Below are positions 18,625 through 28,115 of a stretch of DNA of 64,000 nucleotides, one piece after another. The notes below the pieces were generated by a model that was given only the letters and a program-made list of their open reading frames with translations, did no database searches and was not told where the DNA came from. Made by a program: the position numbers and the translations under genes. The stretch's first letter is position 1. Every line of letters starts with the position of its first letter. Source of the stretch: Octadecabacter antarcticus 307 (GTDB lineage: Bacteria > Pseudomonadota > Alphaproteobacteria > Rhodobacterales > Rhodobacteraceae); NCBI RefSeq assembly GCF_000155675.2, contig NC_020911.1, forward strand, positions 3,586,501-3,650,500. The letters are read 5' to 3'.

Positions 18625-19604
18625 GCGAATTGATCGCTAAGCCAGAAGCAATTTATATTTTTTTCAAGCTGGGTGGCGGCCTGCTCTGCGCTGACGTGCG
18701 CTTCACGTAAAGCTTCCAGAGCTGCGCCACCTTTGCGCCAAACCAAACGGTTCGGTTGTCCTGCACAAATGCGAACCTCCAACGCAGTGCCATCACTTGC
18801 TGAAAGCTCCATGGTACGGATATAAATATTCATTTGATCAACCAATCGTTCGACATCAATTGTGGCGGCGCCTTCGACAACACAAACAAAAGTGCCATTG
18901 CCAGCATACGAAACAAGTCTTTGTGTGGGTAAAAGGCAGTCGGCGATTGCTTCGCTCACGTCCGTAATGACGCAAGAGAAGTCATAGGACGAGAGGTTGA
19001 AGTACAAATCAGCGGCGTTACGAACCGTGAAGCCCAATATAACCGAACCGCAAAGCGACTTACGTGAGAGCTGTGTCACGTAATTTTCTATTGCGTGATT
19101 TTCGATGACGCCTTCGACGTCGAAAATTGTTAACGGCTGATGGAGATCAATGTGTTGTTGGTCTTGCCGAGCTCTCTCACCCGTTGATGCTGACGTGAGT
19201 CGGTTCACAGTTTCCGATTGGGCATCTGCGGCGATCTGTTCGACCAAACCTAAGCGACCTTTGAGACTGATAATATCGAAGGGCTTTGTGATGTAATCCG
19301 TTGCCCCAGCGCTGAACGCATTATCAATATAGGCTTTTTCGGACATTGCAGTCAGCATAAGGATCGGCGTGCGTTGATAGACACGGGTCTCCCGTAACGC
19401 TCTGCAAAATTCGATCCCATCGATGTCTGGCATCTGAATATCCACAAGGAAACAGTCGAAGCGGCGCTTTTCTCGTTGAAAAACCTTCAAAGCATCTGCG
19501 ACGCTTTCTGCTGTGACAAGCTCGTAACCCTCTAGAGATTCCACATAATGCCGAAGTATCTCGAGGATGCTTGGATCGTCATCTACGGCTAATATTAACA
19601 TCAA
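18621..19604 (-). CDS. Response regulator with degenerate GGDEF-like output
   Basis: 327 aa. Receiver domain at 1-125 (VDDDPS, D55 in FLVDIQMPDIDG, MLTAMS, TKPFD). A linker follows, and then residues about 160-320 have a GGDEF-like layout in which the active-site loop is SYAGNGTFVCVVEG instead of GGDEF, so cyclase activity is unlikely. It is upstream of and coupled to the Hpt gene. Role probably in signal relay rather than c-di-GMP synthesis (inference). Confidence 0.78.
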   Translation of the reverse strand: MMLILAVDDDPSILEILRHYVESLEGYELVTAESVADALKVFQREKRRFDCFLVDIQMPDIDGIEFCRALRETRVYQRTPILMLTAMSEKAYIDNAFSAGATDYITKPFDIISLKGRLGLVEQIAADAQSETVNRLTSASTGERARQDQQHIDLHQPLTIFDVEGVIENHAIENYVTQLSRKSLCGSVILGFTVRNAADLYFNLSSYDFSCVITDVSEAIADCLLPTQRLVSYAGNGTFVCVVEGAATIDVERLVDQMNIYIRTMELSASDGTALEVRICAGQPNRLVWRKGGAALEALREAHVSAEQAATQLEKNINCFWLSDQFA

Positions 19605-19799
19605 AATGCTCCAAAAAGCTCAGCTCTCCCACACTGATCCATTGAGGACAGACGGAGCTACGCTCTAACAACTCAACCAGAAATCAGGCGACAATATGGC
19701 CTTGGTTCGAATTTCTGCACAAAGTACTTTTTTGACGCTGATAAGCATCTAACGAAGCACTGTCAGAGGAAACTGACTTGAGGTGGGCAGGGCCGCAAC

Positions 19800-20160
19800 T
19801 TAGCATAACCGTAAAGCAGCGTTGAAGTTCCTTAGGAAAACTATGAAACGCCGTGGCAAAGTTGAGGTGTCCGTCACCGACAATCAGCGTTCCTATGGCG
19901 CTGCGATGAAAGTCATTGGCAATGCCAATCGGCAGGAAGCCGTCCGCTGGCTCAATAATCGGGCAGAGAATTCTCACCAGCCATTTCGAAGGCGGGAACG
20001 GGCCATGCTGAGGTTCAGGCCAATGTGAACCCTGCAGAAATTCGACTCTGTCCACGCATCAGCGTCAAAACCATTTCGACCCGGAGCGCCACCTCTATTT
20101 ACGTGACAACTTCAAGCCCAACCGTAACGCTGCTCTGGACGGCCTCCTGCTTCAGTGATC
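19800..20160 (+). pseudogene. IS6-family transposase remnant
   Basis: KFLRKTMKRRGKVEVSVTDN, SYGAAMK, RWLNNRAENSHQPFRRRER, AMLRFRPM, then in other frames LQKFDSVHASA. This is the C-terminal half of an IS6/IS26-type DDE transposase with frameshifts and no clear ends. The stretch 19605-19799 between it and the receiver gene shows nothing recognisable. Confidence 0.75.
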
Positions 20161-20394
20161 GCCAGAAGCAATTGATGAAGATGATGTCGAGATAGCGGCT
20201 CCGACCATCCATTGAGACTCTGATGTCCGAATTGGTCAACGTCGTGATACAACCAGCACCTGTGTATTGGCTGCTTTTGACTTCGCCCAACTACACTGCG
20301 GGACTAATCATTGCGATAACTTGCCTCACTCTGACCTGCGCCCCTAAAACTCCTTCAGATTTGTGTAGAGTCCGCCCAACAAAAGGACGGACAA

Positions 20395-20700
20395 ATGAAG
20401 GCACGATTTACAGACGAACAGATCATAGCAATTATCAAAGAACAGGAATCTGGGGAGAAGACTGCTGATGTATGTCGGCGGCACGGGATCAGTTCAGCGA
20501 CGTTCTATAAATACACATCGAAGTATGGAGGCATGGAGCCGTCTGACGCGAAGCGGTTGCGGGCCTTGGAAGACGAGAACGGGAAGCTAAAGAAGCTGCT
20601 AGCGGAACAGATGCTCCCTTCTCGGGACATTGCTGCGCAATACCCTGTCAGGCGAGGGACAATGCAATGTTGCGAGACATCAATTCAAAAAAATGGTGAC
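20395..20700 (+). pseudogene. IS3-E orfA, interrupted
   Basis: MKARFTDEQIIAIIKEQESG ... CRRHGISSATFYKYTSKYGG (HTH) ... LKKLLAEQML, then a 41-nt mini-element, then DNAMLRDINSKKW. Removal of the element joins ATG-CT to GGAC in the right frame. Confidence 0.8.
20616..20656 (-). repeat. Hairpin mini-element in IS3-E orfA (diverged)
   Basis: 41 nt. CCCTTCTCGGG, stem ATTGC/GCAAT, TGTCAGGCGAG; more decayed than others but precisely at AEQML|DNAML. Flank TCC. Confidence 0.65.
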
Positions 20701-20762
20701 GCCCGTTGGGAAGCTTAAAGCTGTGGTTCACTTGATGGAAACTCATCAGGTTAGCCAGCGAC

Positions 20763-20802
20763 CATTGCCCGGCAGGCGATTGCAAAGCAATCTGCCGAGA
20801 GG
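20763..20802 (+). repeat. Hairpin mini-element in IS3-E orfB
   Basis: 40 nt, the best match to consensus: CATTGCCCGGCAG, stem GATTGC/GCAATC, TGCCGAGAGG. Removal gives QR-R-ACDVL; the 40-nt length shifts the frame. Flank GAC. Confidence 0.88.
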
Positions 20803-22234
20803 GGGCGTGCGATGTCTTGCAAGTTGATCGATCAACGGTGCGGTATCCGTCTCGCCGTGGCGATGACGCTGAGTTGCGTGATGCCATCAAGCGGGTTTCG
20901 AGGGAGCGGCGACGGTTTGGTTGCCGTCGTGTTCATGTGATGATCGCGCGCGAAGGCTTTGCGGTGAACCACAAAAAGGTGAGACGCATTTACACTGAAG
21001 AGAAGCTCCAAGTGCGTCGTAGGGGCGGTAGAAAGCGCGCTTTGGGCACGCGGAAGCCGATGGTGCTGCCTGTGATGGTCCTAACCAGAGATGGTCATTA
21101 GATTTTGTGTCTGACGCGCTGACTGACGGTCGCCGGTTTCGTATTCTGACGGTTGTCGATGACTTCAGCCGCGAGAACCTGGTACTTGTCGCGGACACAT
21201 CATTGTCTGGTCAGCGCGTTGCCCGAGAACTGGACCGCGTAATCGCTGAGCGCGGCATGCCAAAGACGATTGTGTCGGATAACGTCCTATGCGCGGAATG
21301 ATTAGCTGAATTGGCGTCAGGTTATTGTCGCATCGAGGCGTCTCGACACGTTAGAAGCATTGCTCAGTTTGGCATTTTGGTCAACGAACTGTCTCTCCCA
21401 TAACAAACACAGAGTACGCTTTTGCGGCTCTCACCGTCCTTAAGACGAGATCTTTGGGTCGTTGAGCAGAAGGCCTAAACATTATCTACGAGGTCAGTTG
21501 TCTGCCTCCACGGCCCTTACAGAGAAAGGTCCTACTGCTGTCGATCACCCCTCAAAGAAGGGGCGATATGGTTCGCCGTGCTTGATGATCCCATGAACGG
21601 TTCGGGCCATCTTCGCTGCGATTGCGGTGTACGCCTTTCGGCGCAAATGGGTGTTGTGACGGTCTTTGGCGATGTAGCGCTCGAACTTGTCGCGGAAGCT
21701 GTTGGTGCGCTGCAGAATAGCAACCTGTCCAGCCATCCAAAGCGTTCGACGAAGCCGAGCATTGCCATATTTTGACAGTTTGGTTTGCCCTCTGAATGTA
21801 CCTGATTGCATAGTCGCAAGGTCCATTCCACAGAACTTCAAAAACTGCCGGTGATGACGAAAGCGCCGTACATCCCCAGCTTCTGCCAAAATTGTCAAAG
21901 CATTGATGGGACCGATTCCAGGTATCGATGTCAGTAGCTTATAATCTGGTAGGTCCTTGAGAAGCGCGACGGCGCGATCTTCAATTTGATTGCGTTGCGC
22001 GATAAGACTGCGGCCTTCCCCGAGAACCAAGCGGAACATGCTTATCGCGTCGGAATCTGCGGCAACCGGCAGTCCGACTGATACTTTGGCAGTCTCGTAG
22101 ATATCTGAAAGTAAACGCTCTTTTGCAACCTTGAGGCCCACCACATCCCAAGCGTCAGCGATGAATGCCTCCTTGCTCATGGCTGAGATCAAGTGTGGTG
22201 ACGGATAACGTTCAAGGAAAGCAAAGAACCAGTC

Positions 22235-22259
22235 ACTGCGAGAACTGCGAGAACTGCGA
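22235..22259 (+). repeat. 9-bp tandem repeat in IS110 transposase
   Basis: ACTGCGAGA repeated almost three times, in frame, giving a repeated SRS-like segment on the coding strand. Confidence 0.8.
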
Positions 22260-22307
22260 TGGAAACGATCAGCTTCAGGAAAATACAGCGGCAGATAATG
22301 GGTTAAA

Positions 22308-22353
22308 ACTCGGTGCCACAACTCGGTGCCACAACTCGGTGCCACAACTCGGT
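22308..22353 (+). repeat. 13-bp tandem repeat in IS110 transposase
   Basis: ACTCGGTGCCACA three times plus a partial fourth; the 13-bp unit is what breaks the reading frame. Confidence 0.9.
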
Positions 22354-23022
22354 CTTCGACTTGGATACGATGTCATGCGTTTTGGAAAGCTCTTGGATGT
22401 CGTTAGTGCCACGCACGAGGGGGGCATGATAAAACTGCTCGTTCCCGATCTCCATCATGTGAAGAATGACCTGGGCATCCTTAGGGTCGTTTTTGTCCCA
22501 ACTGTTGTGCAAGGCCTCTCGCGTTCTGGCCAGGGCCACAGATGACACCAACTTCAACTCAAAACCTGCTGCGGCAAGATGATAAGCCAAGGCACGGTGA
22601 TAATTACCCGTTGCTTCAAAAGCTACACGGACAGGGCGGCCGTAGCAGGCAAGCGATGTGATTAGACGATTGAAGTCGTCTAGCTGGTTCAGAACAGTCA
22701 AACGACGGCGGCGCTTCTTGTCCGCAATAGCAATGAGACCTTCGTCGCGGGCCTTCGAGATATCGATGGCCACCAAAACGGGCGCAGTTTGTGTAATAAT
22801 GATATCGGTCATAGTTGGTCTCCTTTGCGGTGTGGTTTGTACAAAACCACCGTAGGGACCTGAGGCACGGCTATGACCACCTGCTGCGTTATTTGGGGCT
22901 GCGCAGGCAGTCATAGCCTTAAATTAGCGATATTCCGAAGGTGTTACGGCACAGAGTTCACCAGCATGGCGATCCTCAAATGGGTTCAAAATACGGGTAT
23001 CGATTGGCATTATATCGCGTCC

Positions 23023-23061
23023 CGCCGCCCGGCAGTGGTTTGCTTGCAAACCATGAGAGGG
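23023..23061 (+). repeat. Hairpin mini-element in IS3-E orfB (3' part)
   Basis: 39 nt: CGCCGCCCGGCAG, stem TGGTTTGC/GCAAACCA, TGAGAGGG. It lies before [10 protein letters not shown], in frame, reading through as a 13-residue insertion without stop. Flank TCC. Confidence 0.82.
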
Positions 23062-23624
23062 GGCAAGCCCCAGCAGAACGGGTTCATCGAAAGCTTCAAC
23101 GGTAAACTAAGAGATGAATGCCTCAATGAAACGCTGTTTGCTACATTGGGCGACGCCCGCAAAACGCTTGAAGAATGGCAGGACGACTACAACTGGCGCA
23201 GACCACATTCAGCTCTGGGGAACCTGACGCCAATGGAATTTTTAGAGAGAAGGATCATCGACAAGATGGCCGCTTAAGGTCAAAGATTTAGCACCAAGGA
23301 CTCCGCGCAAAGCTGGAGGGAAATTGGGGCACAGGTCAAATCCTTTGCACCCAACAGTCGATTTTTGACATTTTTAGTGCGCACTCAACAGTTTTAGTTA
23401 GATTTCGATTTGTTAGGCCCAAAGTTACGCCAATAATTGCGTCGCTCGGTACGTTCAGCTTAACAAATGGCGACAAGATGTTGCAGATTTTTCAAAACTC
23501 TACGTTGCCAATGTCGCCTATTGAACATGCTAGGAGTAGTGGACCTTCCGCTCGCCACAGCAAGCATTGACTTGGCAGAATGCCATCTCAATTGGACCAA
23601 ACCTTTGAAAAGCGATGAATTGGT

Positions 23625-23745
23625 AGTTTGTGCGTGCATGGAAAGCAGAACGGCAGCGCGCGCAGCAAACAACTGGGCGCGGGACTTTCGTGCCGTGGGT
23701 GTTTCAGCCCGGCGAGGCGTTCCAGTTCGATTGGAGCGAGGATTG
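23625..23745 (+). pseudogene. IS21 istA fragment
   Basis: About 40 codons, RAWKAERQRAQQTTGRGTF and PGEAFQFDWSEDC, match the start of the IstA catalytic domain (first Asp in FDWSED). Both ends are lost. The 285 bp between IS3-E and this fragment hold nothing recognisable. Confidence 0.75.
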
Positions 23746-23846
23746 CCGAAGGGGCTACGTTGTCGTTGTGATGCGTTGCGATACCGAGGAAATGCGCGAC
23801 GAGATCCATCACTATCGGATCGTCATAAACCATTAATACTTTCATC
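23745..23846 (-). pseudogene. Response-regulator N-terminal fragment
   Basis: On the minus strand from ATG 23846: MKVLMVYDDPIVMDLVAHFLG, the first beta-strand, acidic pocket and helix of a receiver domain (normally VDDD; here VYDD). It is cut by the istA fragment after about 33 codons. Possibly the lost regulator partner of the histidine kinase at 26001. Confidence 0.6.
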
Positions 23847-23850
23847 ACGA

Positions 23851-24345
23851 CTCCATGTTTATTGCGATTCCACGCTTCACCTCTTTGTTGCCGAAAATTG
23901 GGGTCGTATTTTGGCGGATCCGTGAAACTTGCGCCCCGAATCCGACATTCATGCCTTTTCACCGTCACATTCCTTTTTTTGCGGCGCACTGCGAACTCTG
24001 TGGAGCGTGCTGGAATATCTCTCTCAGTCGATCCAGACAGCCCTCATCCGCTTCAGACGGATCAAAACTACCCGATCAGCACTACAATTTGAGGTTGTAC
24101 TCTCATCTGAGGGGCACATATCGCAGCTACGCCAAGGCCAAATGAGCCAGATGTCTTGCTTTGACCTTATTCGGTGCAGATCACCGATGGGCGCTCAGAC
24201 TGTTGCCGAAAAGAGAACAATCAGGACGGAATGGACGCACTGTGGGTAAAATCCTTTGCAATATCAGCTTCGTGGCCTAGTTATCCAAATGTGGAGTAAA
24301 TGGTGAAGCAAGTCGTTCCCAATCGAACCTTGGAGTCTTTCCCCT
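23851..24345. other. Non-coding stretch, no recognised gene
   Basis: About 495 bp upstream of the methyltransferase. Overlapping small frames have no family signature. It probably includes the promoter of the 24346 operon. Confidence 0.4.
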
Positions 24346-25116
24346 ATGCCATCACTCGCTCGCGTTAAGAGGTCAGTCCCTACGAATGTCGATAGGTCCG
24401 AAACAACTGGTCGGTCGGCGAGTACCGATTGGAGTGCCTATGCAACGGCCTATGATCTGCTGTCCGAGCACAACCCCGAATACCAAGCTCTACTGAGGGA
24501 TTTCGAGGGTTTCCTCGCAACAATAAAGACACCGCAGTTGATCTATGACATCGGTGGCGGCACGGGGAACTACACCGAGATCGCCGCCCGTGCCTGCCCC
24601 GACAGCGAGATACGCTTCGTGGAACCCGACGCGGGCATGATACGGTCGGCGCGCTCAAAATTAGCAGCCCACGGAAATATCAAACATGACACCTTCGCAC
24701 TTGAAGATATCGATGCCCCGGGCACGGCTGATCTTATCATCTGCGTCCACGCGCTTTACGCGATGCCCGCCCAGGAGCAGCGGCTCGGCGACTTGTATCG
24801 ATTACTCCGTCCGGGTGGCTGGCTCTACCTCGTCGATCTCGGTCGTTACATGAACGTGGCCGACTGGCGTCGTTACCTATTCTCAAACCTGAAAAAAGAA
24901 CACGGGCTGGTCGGCGCACTCCGAATCTTTTGGCAGGGTAGAGAAATCGCCAAGCAGAACAAAACCATCCTCAAGGCACAGAAGAAAGGCGTCTACTGGA
25001 CGCACACCGAGGCAGAGATCGCATTGGCTGCCACCGCAGCCGGTTTCAAGATCCTCAGGCAAGAAGCCGTTTATCGTGGCTACAGCGACCTACTCGTATG
25101 TCAGGCAAAGCCGTAG
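24346..25116 (+). CDS. Class I SAM-dependent methyltransferase
   Basis: 256 aa. SAM-binding motif I IYDIGGGTGNYTEIAARA near residues 66-83, acidic end of strand 2 FVEPDAGM, then IKHDTFALEDIDAP and post-motif DLIICVHALYAMP, RLLRPGGWLYLVDLG. The cell substrate is not indicated by motifs. The gene is followed 25 bp later by a FeeM-like acyl-amino-acid synthase, so it may methylate the acylated product (inference). Confidence 0.85.
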   Translation: MPSLARVKRSVPTNVDRSETTGRSASTDWSAYATAYDLLSEHNPEYQALLRDFEGFLATIKTPQLIYDIGGGTGNYTEIAARACPDSEIRFVEPDAGMIRSARSKLAAHGNIKHDTFALEDIDAPGTADLIICVHALYAMPAQEQRLGDLYRLLRPGGWLYLVDLGRYMNVADWRRYLFSNLKKEHGLVGALRIFWQGREIAKQNKTILKAQKKGVYWTHTEAEIALAATAAGFKILRQEAVYRGYSDLLVCQAKP

Positions 25117-25141
25117 TCGCGCAGGGGCACAAGGAGCGATC

Positions 25142-25831
25142 ATGAACGAGCAAGTCATCGAGGCGTTGAAGCACGCCCGCTACACGATAATGACCGACGA
25201 TAAGGACCTTGAGGAAGTGTATCGCCTGCGCTACAAGTGTTATCGCGCCGAACGGTCAATCGCCGAAAACGAGCGCGGCGTCATGGCCGACGCATTCGAC
25301 GAGACCCCGAACTGCGTCCACGTCGGGGTTGAAATGGATGGAAAGATTATGGCGTCCGTGCGCCTGCATTTGATGTCCAAGCTCTCGCTCACATCACCGA
25401 CGCTGGAGGTGTTTCCCGAGGTTCTGGAGCATCTCAAGCACAAAAAGACTGTGCTCGATACGACCCGCTTTGTGATCGACCCAGCGGCCCGAAAACAGCG
25501 TGTTCCACTGCATTTCTTGGTCCTGCGCATCCCGTTTCTTGCCACAATGTTCTACAACATCGACGTGGCCCTTGCTCCGGTGCGGGCCGAGCATACCGCG
25601 TTCTACCGACGCTACCTCGGCTATGAACTGGATATGGAACCACGCAGTTATCCTGGGTTGAGAAAACCCATCCAGCTTCTGACCGCGAAAGTTCGCGAAC
25701 GGCGCGACGCCGTTCTAACACGCACACCGGTTTTTGGTCCGGTGGACGACATTCCATGTTCCAACATCGCATTTCCGGACCTTTTGGGGGTCTATATCGC
25801 TTCAAAGGATGGCCGTTCAGAGGCAGCCTGA
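25142..25831 (+). CDS. FeeM-like N-acyl amino acid synthase (LuxI/GNAT fold)
   Basis: 229 aa from ATG 25142 (an in-frame earlier start would overlap the methyltransferase). Features of the autoinducer-synthase/FeeM group: EVYRLRYKCYRAERSI near residues 22-37, MASVRLHLMSKLSL strand, LDTTRFVIDPAARKQ, and FYRRYLGYELD. These enzymes join a fatty acyl group from acyl-ACP to an amino acid or homoserine-type acceptor. The family assignment rests on motif pattern and size; the acceptor is unknown. Confidence 0.7.
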   Translation: MNEQVIEALKHARYTIMTDDKDLEEVYRLRYKCYRAERSIAENERGVMADAFDETPNCVHVGVEMDGKIMASVRLHLMSKLSLTSPTLEVFPEVLEHLKHKKTVLDTTRFVIDPAARKQRVPLHFLVLRIPFLATMFYNIDVALAPVRAEHTAFYRRYLGYELDMEPRSYPGLRKPIQLLTAKVRERRDAVLTRTPVFGPVDDIPCSNIAFPDLLGVYIASKDGRSEAA

Positions 25832-26000
25832 CAGACTCAAGTCGCACGCATTCACAATACTATGGAGCTCAGCCCACTTCCAACTCGGATTGCGGCGTGG
25901 ACCTCAACAGGGAATAAAGGCGCGTACCGCCTCACGACTGGCCTAATTTCAACAAATTTCAGCTATAGCCTATAATCTCCGCACATTAGCAGAGGTAATC

Positions 26001-27434
26001 ATGAAGGACTTAAATACATTTTGGGCGGCCCGAAACGACTGGTTCAGCTCCGACGGTCGCGAACAACGTATCAAGGACTACATAGTCCTTGCCAACCAGC
26101 TTGTCTGGAAGCGGCAGGCGAGCTTTTTAGCTGCAGCCATACTAGCGGCGTTCTACTTCGACCCTACCGCAATCTTCGCGTACTATGGGGTCGTAGCCCT
26201 TACCGAAATGCTCGATGTGCACCTCGGGCTCCAGGCCAAGGCCTGGGATGGCCAGGATCCAGTCGTGGGTCGGCAGATACTCAAGCGCATCGCCCTCAAC
26301 ACGGCCATAAGTGGGATGGCGATCGCCGCTTTCATCATCAACATAGCTTCTCAGCAGACAATGGTAGGGCATTTTACGCCACTCTTCTTCCTATTCTCTG
26401 GGTCCATCTTCGCGGCGATGTACAATAGCCAAATGATCGGCATCCTGATCTTGCGTCTCTCGATCTACGGACTCGCGTTTCTATACATCGCGTTTCTCGA
26501 CGTGTTTCGTTATCTCCCACCGCTCAGTTCCAACATCTGGTTGGAGTTCTTCACGATCATCTTCGTGCTCTACTTCATTGGCGACATATCAGTGAAATTC
26601 TATGTCAACCAACAGGAGCGACTCGAACAGATGAAACTGATCCAGGAAGAAAACGAGCGAACTAAGGCTGCCTTGGAGGTAAAGTCGCAGTTCCTGTCCA
26701 CGGTTAGCCACGAGTTGCGCACACCGCTGACTTCGATCATCGGATCGCTCGAACTTATCAAGGCCGACCCACGCGGCTTGCTGCCCGATAACCTCAAACC
26801 CATGATCGGAATCGCGGCCAGGAACGCGCAACGCCTCGCCGCCCTGATCGACGACCTACTCGACCTGCAAAAGATCGAAGCCGGCGAGATGGCATTCCAT
26901 TTCAAACCCGTCGATGCAAACGACCTCGTGTACGAGGCAGTCGAATCCACCGCAGGTTATGCCAGCAAGCTTGGCATCCATGTCACGACCGCTCCCTGCG
27001 GGGAGGATTGCCAAATCGCAGGTGACCGCAACCGCCTAGTTCAGGTAATGAGCAACCTGCTGTCCAACGCCCTGAAGTTCTCCGACAAAGGCGGCGCGGT
27101 GAAGGTGCGCGTGGAAACCCTCAGCACCCGCATCCGTATTTCGGTCCATGACGAAGGAGTGGGCATTCCGAGAGGCGCCAAGGACTGCGTATTCGGCAAG
27201 TTCAGCCAGGTCGATTCCTCCGATGCTCGCAAGGTCGGCGGTACGGGCCTTGGCCTCAACATTACAAAACAGATCATCGGGCGTCATAACGGCACCGTCG
27301 ATTATGTCAGCGAACTGGGCGTCGGTTCAACCTTTTATATAGAATTCGACCGTCTGACAGACGGCGGTGGCCCGAGCGCCGTCCTTGAACCGCTCGCGAA
27401 CCCGCAGTTTCGAGTCACTGGGGAGGCTGTTTAA
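26001..27434 (+). CDS. Membrane sensor histidine kinase
   Basis: 477 aa. Residues about 38-200 hold roughly six membrane segments with short loops and no periplasmic domain. A coiled linker (LEQMKLIQEENERTKAALEV) leads to the H-box SHELRTP with phospho-accepting His237. N-box SNLLSNALKFS, G1 DEGVGIP, G2 GGTGLGLNITK follow. The domain plan is like CqsS/PhcS/LqsS-type quorum sensors. GAGG lies before ATG. The last residues reach IS debris at about 27,420, so the natural C-terminus may be altered. No intact cognate receiver follows. Confidence 0.85.
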   Translation: MKDLNTFWAARNDWFSSDGREQRIKDYIVLANQLVWKRQASFLAAAILAAFYFDPTAIFAYYGVVALTEMLDVHLGLQAKAWDGQDPVVGRQILKRIALNTAISGMAIAAFIINIASQQTMVGHFTPLFFLFSGSIFAAMYNSQMIGILILRLSIYGLAFLYIAFLDVFRYLPPLSSNIWLEFFTIIFVLYFIGDISVKFYVNQQERLEQMKLIQEENERTKAALEVKSQFLSTVSHELRTPLTSIIGSLELIKADPRGLLPDNLKPMIGIAARNAQRLAALIDDLLDLQKIEAGEMAFHFKPVDANDLVYEAVESTAGYASKLGIHVTTAPCGEDCQIAGDRNRLVQVMSNLLSNALKFSDKGGAVKVRVETLSTRIRISVHDEGVGIPRGAKDCVFGKFSQVDSSDARKVGGTGLGLNITKQIIGRHNGTVDYVSELGVGSTFYIEFDRLTDGGGPSAVLEPLANPQFRVTGEAV

Positions 27435-27558
27435 GTAGCAGCAGGTGCCCAACGCTTACTTCCAGTTCCTGCAGTTCTTCAGTCATCCGTGGCCGCCCAT
27501 AGCTTTTAAGGCTTAAGCGGTGCTGTTCAAGGATATGAGCTAGGATCACCATATCATC

Positions 27559-27599
27559 CATTGCCCGGCAGGCGATTGCGAAGCAATCTGCCGAGAGGG
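27559..27599 (+). repeat. Hairpin mini-element in IS3-F orfB
   Basis: 41 nt, CATTGCCCGGCAG, stem GATTGC/GCAATC, TGCCGAGAGGG, precisely before the DDMVIL codons (gene on minus strand). Flank ATC. Confidence 0.88.
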
Positions 27600-27710
27600 C
27601 CGCTGGCGTTGGCTCATTGGCCGTATTCTCCAAGCGCGGAAGCCGCGAGAAGTTACCTGCATAACACAGCAGAGAAACTCAACAGGCCATTCTTCTTTCA
27701 AGGTGTTCTC

Positions 27711-27745
27711 TCTCATCGAAACTACGTTTCGGCTGCCGGGCAATG
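27711..27745 (-). repeat. Hairpin mini-element in IS3-F orfB start
   Basis: 35 nt, shortest copy: CATTGCCCGGCAG, stem CGAAAC/GTTTCG, ATGAGA. Between RFAFI and ENTLKEEW. Flank ATC. Confidence 0.82.
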
Positions 27746-27764
27746 GATAAAGGCAAACCTCATC

Positions 27765-27803
27765 CGCTGCCCGGTAGTGGTTTGCTGGCAAACCATGAGA
27801 GGG
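27765..27803 (+). repeat. Hairpin mini-element at IS3-F orfA/orfB junction
   Basis: 39 nt, CGCTGCCCGGTAG, stem TGGTTTGC/GCAAACCA, TGAGAGGG. It splits the overlapping orfA stop/orfB start region. Flank ATC. Confidence 0.85.
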
Positions 27804-27823
27804 GGCTTTGGCCTGCAAAGAAA

Positions 27824-27863
27824 CCTCTCGGGATCATGCTGCGCATAACCCTGCCGGTCAGTG
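27824..27863 (-). repeat. Hairpin mini-element in IS3-F orfA
   Basis: 40 nt; minus strand CACTGACCGGCAG, stem GGTTATGC/GCATGATCC (imperfect), CGAGAGG, placed after KKAVI before the FFAGQ codons. Flank ATC; one extra T remains after removal. Confidence 0.75.
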
Positions 27864-28077
27864 GATCACCGCCTTTTTTAGCACTTCCCTCTCCTCGCGC
27901 AGCAGACGGACTTCCTTGCGGAGGCGCGTGTTCTCCTTCTCCACGTCTTCATGCGGTCATCGCCATTGTCACTCGGACCAATGGCGTTCCAATAGCGATC
28001 ATCAAGTCATGATGTTGATGCTGCTGGACCCACTTGTTAAGCGTCGAAAGTCCAAATCCGATGAAAGCTGGGGCCGC

Positions 28078-28115
28078 CCCTCTCGTCGATACTGCGTATC
28101 AACTGACGGGCAGTG
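28078..28115 (-). repeat. Hairpin mini-element in IS3-F orfA
   Basis: 38 nt; minus strand CACTGCCCGTCAG, stem TTGATAC/GTATCGA, CGAGAGGG. It splits the Thr codon of SGLT|RPQLSSDL; removal restores it exactly. Flank AAC. Confidence 0.85.

Larger units (their letters stand above)
21545..22813 (-). pseudogene. IS110-family transposase, frame broken by tandem duplications
   Basis: DEDD part MTDIIITQTAPVLVAIDIS ... FEATGNYHRALAYHL ... NDPKDAQVILHMM, then a 13-bp repeat (22308-22353) shifts the frame. The remainder includes LLTSIPGIGPINALTILAE (transposase_20 helix-hairpin-helix), FCGMDLATMQSGTFRGQTK and ends at 21545. A 9-bp repeat (22235-22259) adds extra SRS residues. Start taken at ATG 22811-22813. 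Confidence 0.8.
21286..22947 (-). mobile_element. IS110-family element inserted in IS3-E
   Basis: Separates VSDN from GTEFTS in the IS3 orfB. It has one transposase gene on the minus strand, no clear terminal inverted repeats (usual for IS110), and about 240 bp of non-coding sequence at 21300-21540. Confidence 0.8.
20696..23277 (+). pseudogene. IS3-E orfB (DDE transposase), interrupted three times
   Basis: VTPVGKLKAVVHLMETHQVSQR, mini-element, RACDVLQVDRSTVRY ... ILTVVDDFSRENL ... PKTIVSDN, IS110 insertion, [17 protein letters not shown], mini-element, [19 protein letters not shown] ... RRIIDKMAA. An IS3/ISL2-type OrfB whose catalytic Asp and Glu segments are now 1.7 kb apart. Confidence 0.8.
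20332..23338 (+). mobile_element. IS3-family element E, split by an IS110 element
   Basis: Left end TGACCTGCGCCCC at 20332 and right end GGGGCACAGGTCA at 23338 are inverted repeats. orfA and orfB are on the plus strand, broken by three mini-elements and by an IS110-type insertion at about 21286-22947 placed after VSDN of the DDE core; it resumes [10 protein letters not shown]. Degenerate. Confidence 0.8.
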
